Source: a virus. Taken from it: DNA of 21,034 nt. The notes beneath the pieces were generated by a model. That model searched no databases, was not told the DNA's origin, and worked only from the letters and a program-made list of their open reading frames with translations. Position numbers and translations under genes: made by a program. Of this stretch, positions 12,964 through 19,906 are shown piece after piece. Numbering within the stretch: the stretch's first letter is position 1; each line of letters starts with the position of its first letter. The stretch covers positions 1 to 21,034 of IMG/VR virus record IMGVR_UViG_3300020183_002779, one strand, 5' to 3'.

Positions 12964-13421
12964 AACATAAAGAAAAAATTGATATCTTAGGAAGAATTGG
13001 TGAAAAGATTGCCGTAAATTACTTCAACAGTCAGGGTCGTAAAGTACAAGAATCAATCGATCACTTTGATCGTATCAAAGATATGATTGTTGATGGAAAA
13101 TTGATTGAAGTGAAAACAGAACAACCATTCGTTATGAAAAATGCTTTTACGTTCAGAGAGAATCAGTTACAGAAGTGTAGAAATGTTGATGAACTTTACT
13201 TCGTATCAATACCTCCTTTGATGAAGCAAAATTATAAATGGGGTGGTTGGATTTTTAAAGCTGATCCTAAAAATTTTATTATCTCTGAAAGATACACAAC
13301 GAAATTCGGAAACAAAATGATTGTAATTCCAATCGAACAAGATGCACTTGTTCCTGTTCAAAAGTTACAACAAAATGAAATAGATGAACTGATTAAGTAC
13401 GCAGACTCAAGTTATGCATGA
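12960..13421 (+). CDS. Putative PD-(D/E)XK-family nuclease
   Basis: This 153-aa protein has an arrangement typical of small PD-(D/E)XK nucleases: an N-terminal helix with Glu15 (GRIGEKIAVNYFNSQG), then FDRIKDMIVDGKLIEVKTEQ, where Asp41, Glu50 and Lys52 form D-x8-E-x-K, and then ENQLQKC with Gln69 as a possible additional motif. The remainder is beta-rich (LYFVSIPP, KWGGWIFKA, KMIVIPIEQDALVPV), as in Holliday-junction or restriction-like folds. It is coupled to gp44 by an ATGA overlap and lies between gp44 and gp62, so a role at replication forks or in host DNA breakdown is possible. No activity can be proven from sequence. Confidence 0.6.
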   Translation: MKHKEKIDILGRIGEKIAVNYFNSQGRKVQESIDHFDRIKDMIVDGKLIEVKTEQPFVMKNAFTFRENQLQKCRNVDELYFVSIPPLMKQNYKWGGWIFKADPKNFIISERYTTKFGNKMIVIPIEQDALVPVQKLQQNEIDELIKYADSSYA

Positions 13422-13705
13422 ATAACTTACTTTTTGATATTTTTGATTGGATCAAAGATGATTGGAATAGCAATCGTGTTCGCTTTGTTGCCGAGCTTTT
13501 TGCTTGGTTTATTAGCATTGGGTGTAGTCTTACAATGGCACTTACCATACCAAATGCTCCCCTCTTGGTTCTTTATCCTATGTGGATTACTGGTTGTATT
13601 ATCTGTGCCTGGGCTGCTCATAGCAGGAAATCTTTTGGCATGTTTGCTAACTACCTTTTGCTAACATCTATTGATACTTTAGGATTTGTGAGGCTTTTAA
13701 CATGA
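13418..13705 (+). CDS. Small integral membrane protein
   Basis: This 95-aa protein has three predicted membrane segments (about 22-43, 48-66 and 73-94) and a charged N terminus (FDWIKDDWNSNR). The pattern FVAELFAWFISIGCSL ... LYPMWITGCIICAWAAHSRKSFG resembles a conserved small membrane protein found in T4-like cyanophages and relatives. I do not know its function. It overlaps both neighbours by ATGA, so it is translated within the clamp-loader operon. A membrane anchor for the replication complex is one possibility, without direct evidence. Confidence 0.8.
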   Translation: MNNLLFDIFDWIKDDWNSNRVRFVAELFAWFISIGCSLTMALTIPNAPLLVLYPMWITGCIICAWAAHSRKSFGMFANYLLLTSIDTLGFVRLLT

Positions 13706-14088
13706 CTAAACCGTTTGATTATGTAAACGCTATTCTACAATCCAAACAACAACTGATTATAGATCAAATTACAGAAAAAGAGTACGTGCCATTTGTGGTC
13801 AATCGTGCTTTATCTCAGCATAAAGATTGTGTTTTGTTTGCGAATGAGATGAATCGTCGCCATGATCTGGATAAAAAGATGCAAAACGACTTTTTACTAA
13901 ATACCGTAAGGTCTATGAAACGACCTTTTGCGAAGTGGGCAAAGTCGGAAAAAAATGATGATTTACAATGTGTCAAACTAGTCTTTGGACTATCCGACTC
14001 TAAAGCGCATGAAACAATGCGCCTTCTGAGCAAAGAACAAATCCAACAAATAAAAGAAGAAGCCCAGATGGGTGGATTAGGAAAATGA
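13702..14088 (+). CDS. 62: Clamp loader small subunit gp62
   Basis: This 128-aa protein is the non-ATPase partner of gp44. Recognisable features of the gp62 family are KPFDYVNAILQSKQQL at the N terminus, EYVPFVVNRALSQHKDCVLFANEMN in the middle and SMKRPFAKWAKSE. It is shorter than T4 gp62 (187 aa), as in marine T4-like phages. Position directly before regA matches T4. The start overlaps the membrane-protein stop (ATGA), and regA begins two bases after its stop. Confidence 0.9.
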   Translation: MTKPFDYVNAILQSKQQLIIDQITEKEYVPFVVNRALSQHKDCVLFANEMNRRHDLDKKMQNDFLLNTVRSMKRPFAKWAKSEKNDDLQCVKLVFGLSDSKAHETMRLLSKEQIQQIKEEAQMGGLGK

Positions 14089-14089
14089 C

Positions 14090-14491
14090 ATGGTTGACAT
14101 ATCTAAGTTTGTTGAAGTCGTCCTTGTAGAAGAAGATGACTTCCTAAAAGTACGGGAAACACTAACACGAATTGGAGTATCGTCAAGAAAAGAACGAGTG
14201 CTTTACCAGTCTTGCCACATATTACATAAACAAGGTAAATATTACATTGTTCATTTCAAAGAGTTGTTTGCACTCGACGGTAAGCCATCGACGATTACAG
14301 AAAACGATATACAAAGACGAAATGCGATTGCCAATTTATTAGAAGAATGGGGCTTGATTAAAGTCGTTAATTATGATATAATTAAAGAAAATATGGCACC
14401 GATTCATCAAATCAAGATTATTTCTTTCAAAGAAAAAGATAATTGGGAATTAATTGCCAAATACAATATAGGTAAAAAGAAAAAAGACTAA
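14090..14491 (+). CDS. regA: Translational repressor RegA
   Basis: This 133-aa RNA-binding protein represses translation of many early phage mRNAs, in T4 including genes 44 and 45. The family core is very clear: FVEVVLVEEDDFLKVRETLTRIGVSS, YQSCHILHKQGKYYIVHFKELFALDGK and RRNAIANLLEEWGLIKV. T4 RegA is 122 aa; the extra length here is a Lys-rich tail. It lies one base after the gp62 stop, as in T4, but gp43 does not follow directly. Candidate operators for it are given at 11085 and 16825. Confidence 0.95.
   Translation: MVDISKFVEVVLVEEDDFLKVRETLTRIGVSSRKERVLYQSCHILHKQGKYYIVHFKELFALDGKPSTITENDIQRRNAIANLLEEWGLIKVVNYDIIKENMAPIHQIKIISFKEKDNWELIAKYNIGKKKKD
14354..14382 (+). promoter_or_regulatory. 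Possible promoter inside regA
   Basis: TTGATT (14354-14359), 17 bp and TATAAT (14377-14382). It would transcribe the 60-aa ORF downstream. In A+T-rich coding sequence such a match can be accidental. Confidence 0.4.
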
Positions 14492-14503
14492 TGGTAATTT
14501 ATC

Positions 14504-14686
14504 ATGATCAAAGTGAAAAACAATATGGTAAAGTTGGTAAACAAATATACCAAGGAAGAAGTATACACGCGGGATTACAATGATTTTGTGAAGGAAGACA
14601 CCAATGAGTTCATTCGTGTTTTCAATTTGAGTAACCCTAACAGAACTTTTCTTGTCAATCGCGCAGCATTTACGATTGTCAAGTAA
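14504..14686 (+). CDS. Small hypothetical protein (60 aa)
   Basis: This is a short basic protein (KVKNNMVKLVNKYTKEEVYTRDYNDFV ... NRTFLVNRAAFTIVK), probably a small beta-fold, with no recognised motif. It lies between regA and a terminator, and the terminator right behind its stop supports it as the last gene of the operon. There is no good Shine-Dalgarno sequence, and an internal ATG at codon 8 is an alternative start. Function unknown. Confidence 0.6.
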   Translation: MIKVKNNMVKLVNKYTKEEVYTRDYNDFVKEDTNEFIRVFNLSNPNRTFLVNRAAFTIVK

Positions 14687-14688
14687 GT

Positions 14689-14716
14689 CGTGACGCCTTC
14701 GGGGTCACGTAATTTT
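14689..14716 (+). terminator. Hairpin with UUCG tetraloop, terminator of the clamp/regA operon
   Basis: CGTGAC and GTCACG (14689-14694 and 14704-14709) enclose CC-TTCG-GG with one bulged G. C(UUCG)G is the very stable tetraloop common in T4 intercistronic hairpins. The following AATTTT is a weak U tract, so this could act as a terminator or as an RNA-stabilising hairpin. Confidence 0.7.
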
Positions 14717-14741
14717 AACTTGCTTATTTAAGGAGAAATCT

Positions 14742-15233
14742 ATGACTATTACTCGTATTAGCCCATTGCTTCATCAAACTCTTGGCTTTGATCGGTTCTT
14801 TGATGATATTGAGAAGGTGTTGAATATGACACCAGCGCAAATGAATATCAATTCGTTTCCGTATCACAATATCATTCGTGTAGATGATAATCGCTACATC
14901 GTTGAACTTGCAGTCGCAGGCTTCAGCAAAGATGATATTGAAATTACCAGAGAGAAAAACACTCTAGTAATCAAAGGTGTCAAAGAAGAGACAGGTAAAG
15001 ATCTTTACCTGACACATTATTTACACAGAGGTATTGCTGCACGTAACTTCACAAAAACAATTACCATAGCTGATACCATTGAAGTTCATAGTTCAGAACT
15101 CAAAGATGGTATTTTACGTGTAGGTCTTTTGAATGTTATTCCAGAACATCAAAAACCAAAACGCATTGAAATTGGTAATGAACTAAAATTCTTTGAACCA
15201 CAACTTCTTCAAGAAGATAAAAAAGCTGCGTAA
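14742..15233 (+). CDS. Small heat-shock protein Hsp20
   Basis: This is a 163-aa alpha-crystallin-type chaperone, IbpA-like, which holds unfolded proteins. The N-terminal helix LGFDRFFDDIEKVLN is typical of IbpA. The crystallin domain runs from YHNIIRVDDNRYIVELAVAGFSKDDIEI to ELKDGILRVGLLNVIPE, with LHRGIAARNFTKTI and the conserved G-x-L (GILRVGLL). The C-terminal I-x-I anchor is represented by KRIEIGN. AAGGAG precedes the ATG by a good distance. It is flanked by two hairpin terminators, so it is a separate unit; I found no convincing promoter in the 25 nt between terminator and ATG. Common in marine T4-like phages, where it is thought to help virion assembly. Confidence 0.93.
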   Translation: MTITRISPLLHQTLGFDRFFDDIEKVLNMTPAQMNINSFPYHNIIRVDDNRYIVELAVAGFSKDDIEITREKNTLVIKGVKEETGKDLYLTHYLHRGIAARNFTKTITIADTIEVHSSELKDGILRVGLLNVIPEHQKPKRIEIGNELKFFEPQLLQEDKKAA

Positions 15234-15235
15234 CC

Positions 15236-15259
15236 AATGGGGGCTTGTCCCCCATTTTT
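15236..15259 (+). terminator. Intrinsic terminator after hsp20
   Basis: AATGGGGG pairs with CCCCCATT around loop CTTGT, an 8-bp stem, followed by further T residues. It starts three bases after the stop. Confidence 0.88.
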
Positions 15260-15273
15260 GACCTTTTTAGATT

Positions 15274-15438
15274 ATGAAAAAAACTTCAAACTTTAAAATG
15301 CCTAAGTCTTTGAAAATCGCATTGATTAACATGGACAAATCACAGCGCAAGGAATACAAAGATCGTTGTATTGCTGCCATTCTTGAACCTGTAATTGAAT
15401 TCAAAAAGAAGAAAAAAGAAGAGAAAATTAATGAGTGA
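15274..15438 (+). CDS. Small Lys-rich hypothetical protein (54 aa)
   Basis: This short ORF begins 15 nt after the hsp20 terminator and overlaps the next gene's start by 8 nt. The product is basic, with KMPKSLKIALINMDKSQRKEYKDRCIAAILEP and a C-terminal KKKKKEEK tail, mostly helical in appearance. Helical, Lys-rich small proteins of this kind are frequent in T4-like phages. Unlike most genes here it has no strong Shine-Dalgarno sequence. Unknown function; possibly nucleic-acid binding because of charge. Confidence 0.6.
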   Translation: MKKTSNFKMPKSLKIALINMDKSQRKEYKDRCIAAILEPVIEFKKKKKEEKINE

Positions 15439-16276
15439 CATTTTGATGTTAAGTCACTTTCACTGTGATTTTCCTTTTAATCCTCTGTCATCTTGGATAA
15501 AAGTATCACATGCAGGTGACGTTGATTTTCAACAACCTTTGTTGAAAGAAATTTCCATTAATACATCTTTAGAAGAAGATCGAATTCAGACATATCAAAA
15601 GTATTATCCAGGTGTTTCTGAAAAAGATTTTCTGAAAGCAATGGGACAACAATCAACAGAGTATTGGTTGTGGAAACATTGTGAAGCTGATTACATTGGA
15701 TGTACGACTTATCGTAGATACTTAATGATTTTCAATAATGAATCTGAAGATGTTGCCAAGATTGTTTATCCAACAGACTATGAATTGGTTAATTATCTTT
15801 CATCGGACCTACACAAACAAAAAGCACTTGAATATTTAAAAGATTATGATATAATTACTAACGTTCGATCTGCTATTCCATGGTCTGTTGAAAGGCAATA
15901 TCTTGCGTCTGAGCCCAAAGAATATTGGGATTTATTCATGCAGGGAATTGTTGAATTGGTGCCAGAATATGAAAAACACATGCACTGGTTTCAGGGTAGT
16001 GTGGTAAATTTTGAAACCACTTATGTTATGCGTAAAGAATTTTTTAAAAAATACGTCAGCGAATATTTTGCAATAATGAAGTATGTTTGGCAAAATACAA
16101 ACAACACATATCCGTCACATGAGTATCTTTTACAAAACAACAAAGAAGTTGGTTGGTGGAATCCACAAGGAAATCCATGGCGTTATCCAGGATTTTTAGG
16201 TGAAAGATTCTTTCCATTTTTTATTTACGCAAACAATATGAACGCAAAGTACGTTCCTTTAGTTTTGTTTACCTAG
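15431..16276 (+). CDS. DUF4422-like glycosyltransferase
   Basis: This is a 281-aa protein. I use ATG 15431 (MSDILMLSHF) rather than an upstream in-frame start inside the Lys-rich ORF. The segment STEYWLWKH (75-83) followed by DYIGCTTYRRYL (87-98) is the DUF4422 hallmark (EYWxWKN...YIGxxHYRRY), a family of capsule/LPS-type glycosyltransferases. In the usual HYRRY the His is Thr here. Further conserved-looking parts are YDIITNVRS, HMHWFQGSVVNFETTYVMRKEFF and the C-terminal GFLGERFFPFFIYAN, which matches the FxxERxxxxY end of the family. Acceptor unknown. This is the fourth glycosyltransferase-like gene in the window. Confidence 0.82.
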   Translation: MSDILMLSHFHCDFPFNPLSSWIKVSHAGDVDFQQPLLKEISINTSLEEDRIQTYQKYYPGVSEKDFLKAMGQQSTEYWLWKHCEADYIGCTTYRRYLMIFNNESEDVAKIVYPTDYELVNYLSSDLHKQKALEYLKDYDIITNVRSAIPWSVERQYLASEPKEYWDLFMQGIVELVPEYEKHMHWFQGSVVNFETTYVMRKEFFKKYVSEYFAIMKYVWQNTNNTYPSHEYLLQNNKEVGWWNPQGNPWRYPGFLGERFFPFFIYANNMNAKYVPLVLFT

Positions 16277-16339
16277 CTTGAAAAATCTTCGGACTCATTT
16301 TTTCATCGCGTCCTTGTATGCAAGTGAGTGCTTACTTCT

Positions 16340-16837
16340 ATGAAAGAAAAATACATCAAATCACACATGAAAGCAGCAAGTGTCTATGCTGAACTTTCTA
16401 CTGCTCGTCGATTGCAAGTAGGTTGCGTAATCGTCAAAGATAATACTATCATTGGTATTGGATACAATGGTATGCCTTCTGGTTGGGACAATAACTGTGA
16501 AGAAATGGAATATGTGCTAAAATCGGAATGTCAACATACCGACAAGCATATGATTTACAATGGCTATACTGAGACTGCACACGGTTGGTCAAAGTTGCAC
16601 ACTAAATCAGAAGTGTTACACGCCGAAACAAACGCAATTGCAAAAGTTTCGCGGTCAACAAACTCAAGTGAAGGTGCAACGATGTTTATTACCCACGCAC
16701 CATGCCTAGAATGTGCTAAAATAATACATCAAGCAGGAATCAATGAGGTTTATTACAAAAACGCCTACAGAAGTGAAAACGGTATTAATTTTCTAAAAAA
16801 ATGTGGAATTCAAGTTATTAAGTGTGACGAGGAGTAA
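16340..16837 (+). CDS. cd: dCMP deaminase
   Basis: This 165-aa zinc enzyme converts dCMP to dUMP for dTTP synthesis. The active site is complete: HAETNAI (His94, Glu96) and APCLECAK (Cys122, Cys125), with ARRLQVGCVIVKDNTIIGIGYNGMPSG upstream and an insertion containing CQHTDKH as in T4-type dCMP deaminases, which bind an extra structural zinc there. T4 Cd is 193 aa. The start is uncertain: ATG 16340 gives MKEKYIKSHM, the typical opening; GTG 16328 would add four residues; neither has a strong Shine-Dalgarno sequence. Confidence 0.93.
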   Translation: MKEKYIKSHMKAASVYAELSTARRLQVGCVIVKDNTIIGIGYNGMPSGWDNNCEEMEYVLKSECQHTDKHMIYNGYTETAHGWSKLHTKSEVLHAETNAIAKVSRSTNSSEGATMFITHAPCLECAKIIHQAGINEVYYKNAYRSENGINFLKKCGIQVIKCDEE

Positions 16838-16844
16838 TTATGAA
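16825..16844 (+). promoter_or_regulatory. Candidate RegA-type operator / strong ribosome-binding site before 16840
   Basis: TGACGAGGAGTAATTATGAA covers the Shine-Dalgarno and start of the 76-aa gene. Its TGACGAGGA core is the same as at the gp45 start (11083-11091), at nearly the same distance from the ATG. This may be a shared RegA target; a simple strong Shine-Dalgarno is the null explanation. Confidence 0.35.
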
Positions 16845-17070
16845 CAACATCACAAAAGTAGCAAAACAATTGGCAGAAGCAAATTTCAAACTTCCTAAAG
16901 CATACAAGTATGATCTTGTGTTGCGTGATTTTGATAACAAAGTTGAATTAATTGGTCTTGTTGATGATCCAACATATAGCATTGAAGACTTCCGTGGTCG
17001 TGAGATGCTATTTCCCAAAAAATGGGTAACACTAGAAGTTTTTGAACCAACTACAAAGGTAACTATATGA
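16840..17070 (+). CDS. Hypothetical protein (76 aa)
   Basis: This is a small soluble protein with an N-terminal helix (ITKVAKQLAEANFKLPKAYK) and a beta-rich second half (DLVLRDFDNKVELIGLVDD, WVTLEVFEP). No recognised domain. It has an excellent ribosome-binding site and lies two bases after the dCMP deaminase stop. Its own stop overlaps the next start (ATGA). The context makes it the first gene of a coupled set with the Sm-like protein and DNA polymerase. Confidence 0.75.
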   Translation: MNNITKVAKQLAEANFKLPKAYKYDLVLRDFDNKVELIGLVDDPTYSIEDFRGREMLFPKKWVTLEVFEPTTKVTI

Positions 17071-17375
17071 ATGAAATTAAATGTTTTACCTTCAAAACAC
17101 ATCAAACTATCATGGGTGAAATAGTCGATGATGGCGATGTTGGATTTAATCTTAAACACCCAATGCAAGTGATTGCGGTGTCACCACGATCTGCGAATGA
17201 TCCTGGTGGCGTTGGTTTTGCGCCATATCTTGCTTTTACAGATGAGTTTGACAAAGGCATTAATTTTAAGTATGATGATGTTTTAACTGTCAACACGCCC
17301 GTTACTGATTTACTGGAGCAGTATCGCAGAGTGTTTAGTTCTATTGAAATTGCACCAGCTGGTCTAAAGATTTGA
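17067..17375 (+). CDS. Sm-like small phage protein (tentative)
   Basis: This 102-aa protein looks like an Sm/LSm-type five-strand barrel: KCFTFKTHQTIMGEIVDDGDVGFNLKHPMQVIAV (strands with 'G-E-I-V' and 'hP-x-x-V'), then a loop, APYLAFTDEFDKGINFKYDDVLTVNTPV and a terminal helix DLLEQYRRVF. A structure of an Sm-like protein of putative cyanophage origin has been published, and this protein fits what I recall of it. Such proteins form rings and may bind RNA. The stop overlaps the gp43 start (TGATG), so its translation is coupled with the polymerase. The assignment rests on pattern only. Confidence 0.62.
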   Translation: MNEIKCFTFKTHQTIMGEIVDDGDVGFNLKHPMQVIAVSPRSANDPGGVGFAPYLAFTDEFDKGINFKYDDVLTVNTPVTDLLEQYRRVFSSIEIAPAGLKI

Positions 17376-19906
17376 TGAGTAAATATTATACGAATGTTTG
17401 TGTTCATGGCAATCACATTCTTTTTCGTGGTGTAAATAATGGTCGGAGAGTGAAGAGCAAAGTCAAATACTCTCCGACTTTGTTTTTACAATCGAACAAA
17501 CCTTCACAGTGGCACTCATTGTTCAATGAGCCATTGGAACCTATGACATTTGATACTATTCGGGAGGCACGTGATTTTGTCAAACGCTATGAAGAAGTTG
17601 CAAACTTTAAAATCTACGGTAATTCACGCTATGAATACGCATTTATTGCTGATACTTTTAGAGGCACTGTTGATTGGGACATTTCTCATCTCAGTATTGC
17701 TTTCATAGACATTGAAGTTGGCTCAGAGAATGGATTTCCTGATCCATACAAAGCAACTGAGCCAATCACCACAATTGCCATTCATCAATTGAATGGTATT
17801 ACCACAGTATACGGTTACGGCTCTTATGAAAATGCTGATGAAAGCGTACATTATGTTCTGTGTAAAGATGAAATCGATTTATGTGAACGATTTCTTGCCG
17901 ATTGGTCAAATAATCATCCTGATGTGCTTACTGGTTGGAATATCAAGTTCTTTGATGTTCCCTATCTAGTCAATCGTTTCACACACATTCTAGGCGAAGA
18001 TGATACAAAGAAGCTTTCACCTTGGGAAATTTTATCACAGAGAAAAACCACATTCAAAGGTAAAGAACAAACGATCTATGATTTAGTCGGTGTTTCTGTA
18101 CTGGACTATTTTGAGTTATATCAATGGTACGCACCTGGTGGTAGAAATATTGAGAACTATCGTCTTGATACAGTCGCAAGCGTTGAACTTGATGAGAGAA
18201 AATTATCATATGATGAGTATGATAGTCTGCATCAACTTTACAAATTAGACTATCAAAAATTTATCGACTACAATATCAAAGATGTAAGATTGGTTCTTAG
18301 ACTTGAAGATAAGTTGAAGTTAATTGAACTTGCACTCACTCTTGCATATGATACAAAAACAAATTATGATGATGTGTTTGCACAGACAAGGATGTGGGAT
18401 GCATTGATTTATAACTATTTGCTTGATAAGAAGATTGTCGTGCCACCACGCCGCGTTTCAAAGAAGAGTGAAGCATTTGAGGGTGCATATGTTAAAGATC
18501 CGCAAATCGGACTACACAATTGGGTTGCATCATTCGACTTGAATAGTCTGTATCCACACTTGATTATGCAGTATAATATTTCACCAGAAACACTTGTGGA
18601 AACTTCAGAATATACCAATAACATGCGTGACCTTGCAATTAACGCATCCGTTGAAAGCCTGCTTAACCGCAAACTGGACACTAGTGTGTTGAAAAATGTG
18701 ACCATCACACCAAACGGTCAATTCTTTTGTACCGATAAACAGGGTTTTCTTCCTGCAATGATGATCGAAATGTATGATGATCGTAAAAAGTTCAAGAAAG
18801 AAATGTTGAAATCACAACAAGAATATGAGAATGAAAAAGATCCAGCAAAGCGAAAAGAAATTGAAAAATTAATTGCACGATACAATAATCTACAACTTGC
18901 AAAGAAAGTCTCATTAAACTCTGCTTATGGTGCAATAGGTTCTCAGTATTTCAGATTTTATGATTTGCGCCAAGCACTTGCTGTTACACAAGCGGGTCAA
19001 TTGTCTATTCGTTGGATTGAAAACAAACTCAATGAATATCTGAATAAAGTATTGAAAACTGAAAAAGATTATGTTATTGCTTCAGATACAGATTCGATTT
19101 ATCTTAATCTTGGTCCATTGGTTAATTCTGTGTATCAACAGAAGCCAGATACTACGAAAATTATTTCCTTCATGGACAAAATCTGTGAAGAGAAGATTCA
19201 ACCTTATATTGACGAGAGTTATCAGAAGCTTGCTGAATATGTCCATGCGTTCGACCAAAAGATGCAAATGAAACGCGAAGGTCTTTCTGACAAAGGTATT
19301 TGGACTGCAAAGAAACGTTACATTTTAAACGTATATAACAATGAGGGTGTGCAATACGCAAAGCCTAAACTCAAAGTCATGGGCTTAGAGATGGTCAAGT
19401 CATCAACACCAGTTATTGTTCGTGACAAAATGTACAAACTGGTTGATTTGATTGTAAACACCAATGAAGAAACCGTACAAAAATTTGTGGCTAATTTTAG
19501 GGAAGAGTTTCGTAAATTACCTGTTGAAGATATTTCTTTTCCACGTGGTTGTAATGGCTTGAAAGAATATGCAGATTCCGTTACGATATACAAGAAGGGC
19601 ACACCGATCCATGTTAAAGGCGCAATTTTATATAATCATTTTCTGAAGCAGCACAATCTGACGAACAAATATCCTTTAATAAAAGAAGGTGAGAAACTGA
19701 AATTTACTTATCTCAAGACACCGAATCCGTTTAGAGATATGGTAGTTTCTTTTCCCACTAGACTGCCTAAAGAGTTTGAGCTGCAAAAATACATCGACTA
19801 TGAGACACAATTTGAAAAAACTTTTCTTGAGCCAATTAAATTAATTCTTGATTGTATTGATTGGAAAACAGAAAAGCAATCTACACTAGAAAGTTTCTTC
19901 ACATGA
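17375..19906 (+). CDS. 43: DNA polymerase gp43 (family B)
   Basis: This 843-aa replicative polymerase has a 3'-5' exonuclease. I start at ATG 17375 (MSKYYTNVCV) instead of TTG 17372. Exonuclease motifs: FIDIE (Asp112, Glu114, the same numbers as T4), GWNIKFFD (Asp194) and YNIKDVRL (Asp303). Polymerase motifs: A, FDLNSLYP (Asp388); B, KVSLNSAYG (Lys511 to Gly519); C, SDTDSIY (Asp571, Asp573). EGAYVKDP is the usual link between domains. The C-terminal end STLESFFT is a likely clamp-binding tail, where T4 has SLDFLF-like residues. It is slightly shorter than T4 gp43 (898 aa) and all catalytic residues are intact. It overlaps the next gene by ATGA. Confidence 0.97.
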   Translation: MSKYYTNVCVHGNHILFRGVNNGRRVKSKVKYSPTLFLQSNKPSQWHSLFNEPLEPMTFDTIREARDFVKRYEEVANFKIYGNSRYEYAFIADTFRGTVDWDISHLSIAFIDIEVGSENGFPDPYKATEPITTIAIHQLNGITTVYGYGSYENADESVHYVLCKDEIDLCERFLADWSNNHPDVLTGWNIKFFDVPYLVNRFTHILGEDDTKKLSPWEILSQRKTTFKGKEQTIYDLVGVSVLDYFELYQWYAPGGRNIENYRLDTVASVELDERKLSYDEYDSLHQLYKLDYQKFIDYNIKDVRLVLRLEDKLKLIELALTLAYDTKTNYDDVFAQTRMWDALIYNYLLDKKIVVPPRRVSKKSEAFEGAYVKDPQIGLHNWVASFDLNSLYPHLIMQYNISPETLVETSEYTNNMRDLAINASVESLLNRKLDTSVLKNVTITPNGQFFCTDKQGFLPAMMIEMYDDRKKFKKEMLKSQQEYENEKDPAKRKEIEKLIARYNNLQLAKKVSLNSAYGAIGSQYFRFYDLRQALAVTQAGQLSIRWIENKLNEYLNKVLKTEKDYVIASDTDSIYLNLGPLVNSVYQQKPDTTKIISFMDKICEEKIQPYIDESYQKLAEYVHAFDQKMQMKREGLSDKGIWTAKKRYILNVYNNEGVQYAKPKLKVMGLEMVKSSTPVIVRDKMYKLVDLIVNTNEETVQKFVANFREEFRKLPVEDISFPRGCNGLKEYADSVTIYKKGTPIHVKGAILYNHFLKQHNLTNKYPLIKEGEKLKFTYLKTPNPFRDMVVSFPTRLPKEFELQKYIDYETQFEKTFLEPIKLILDCIDWKTEKQSTLESFFT

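Noticed and set aside
14491-14583. 30-codon frame beginning at the regA stop (TAATGG)
   Set aside because: It is short, lacks a ribosome-binding site and lies over the 60-aa ORF, which has a terminator directly after its stop.
15828-15855. TTGAAT ... TATAAT promoter-like sequence inside the DUF4422 gene
   Set aside because: Spacing is 16 bp with a poor -35 box, it lies mid-gene and no downstream start needs it.
16280-16304. Hairpin-like GAAAAAT / ATTTTTTC around TTCG after the DUF4422 gene
   Set aside because: The stem is A/T only with a bulge, and the T run is part of the stem, so there is no free U tract; not convincing as a terminator.
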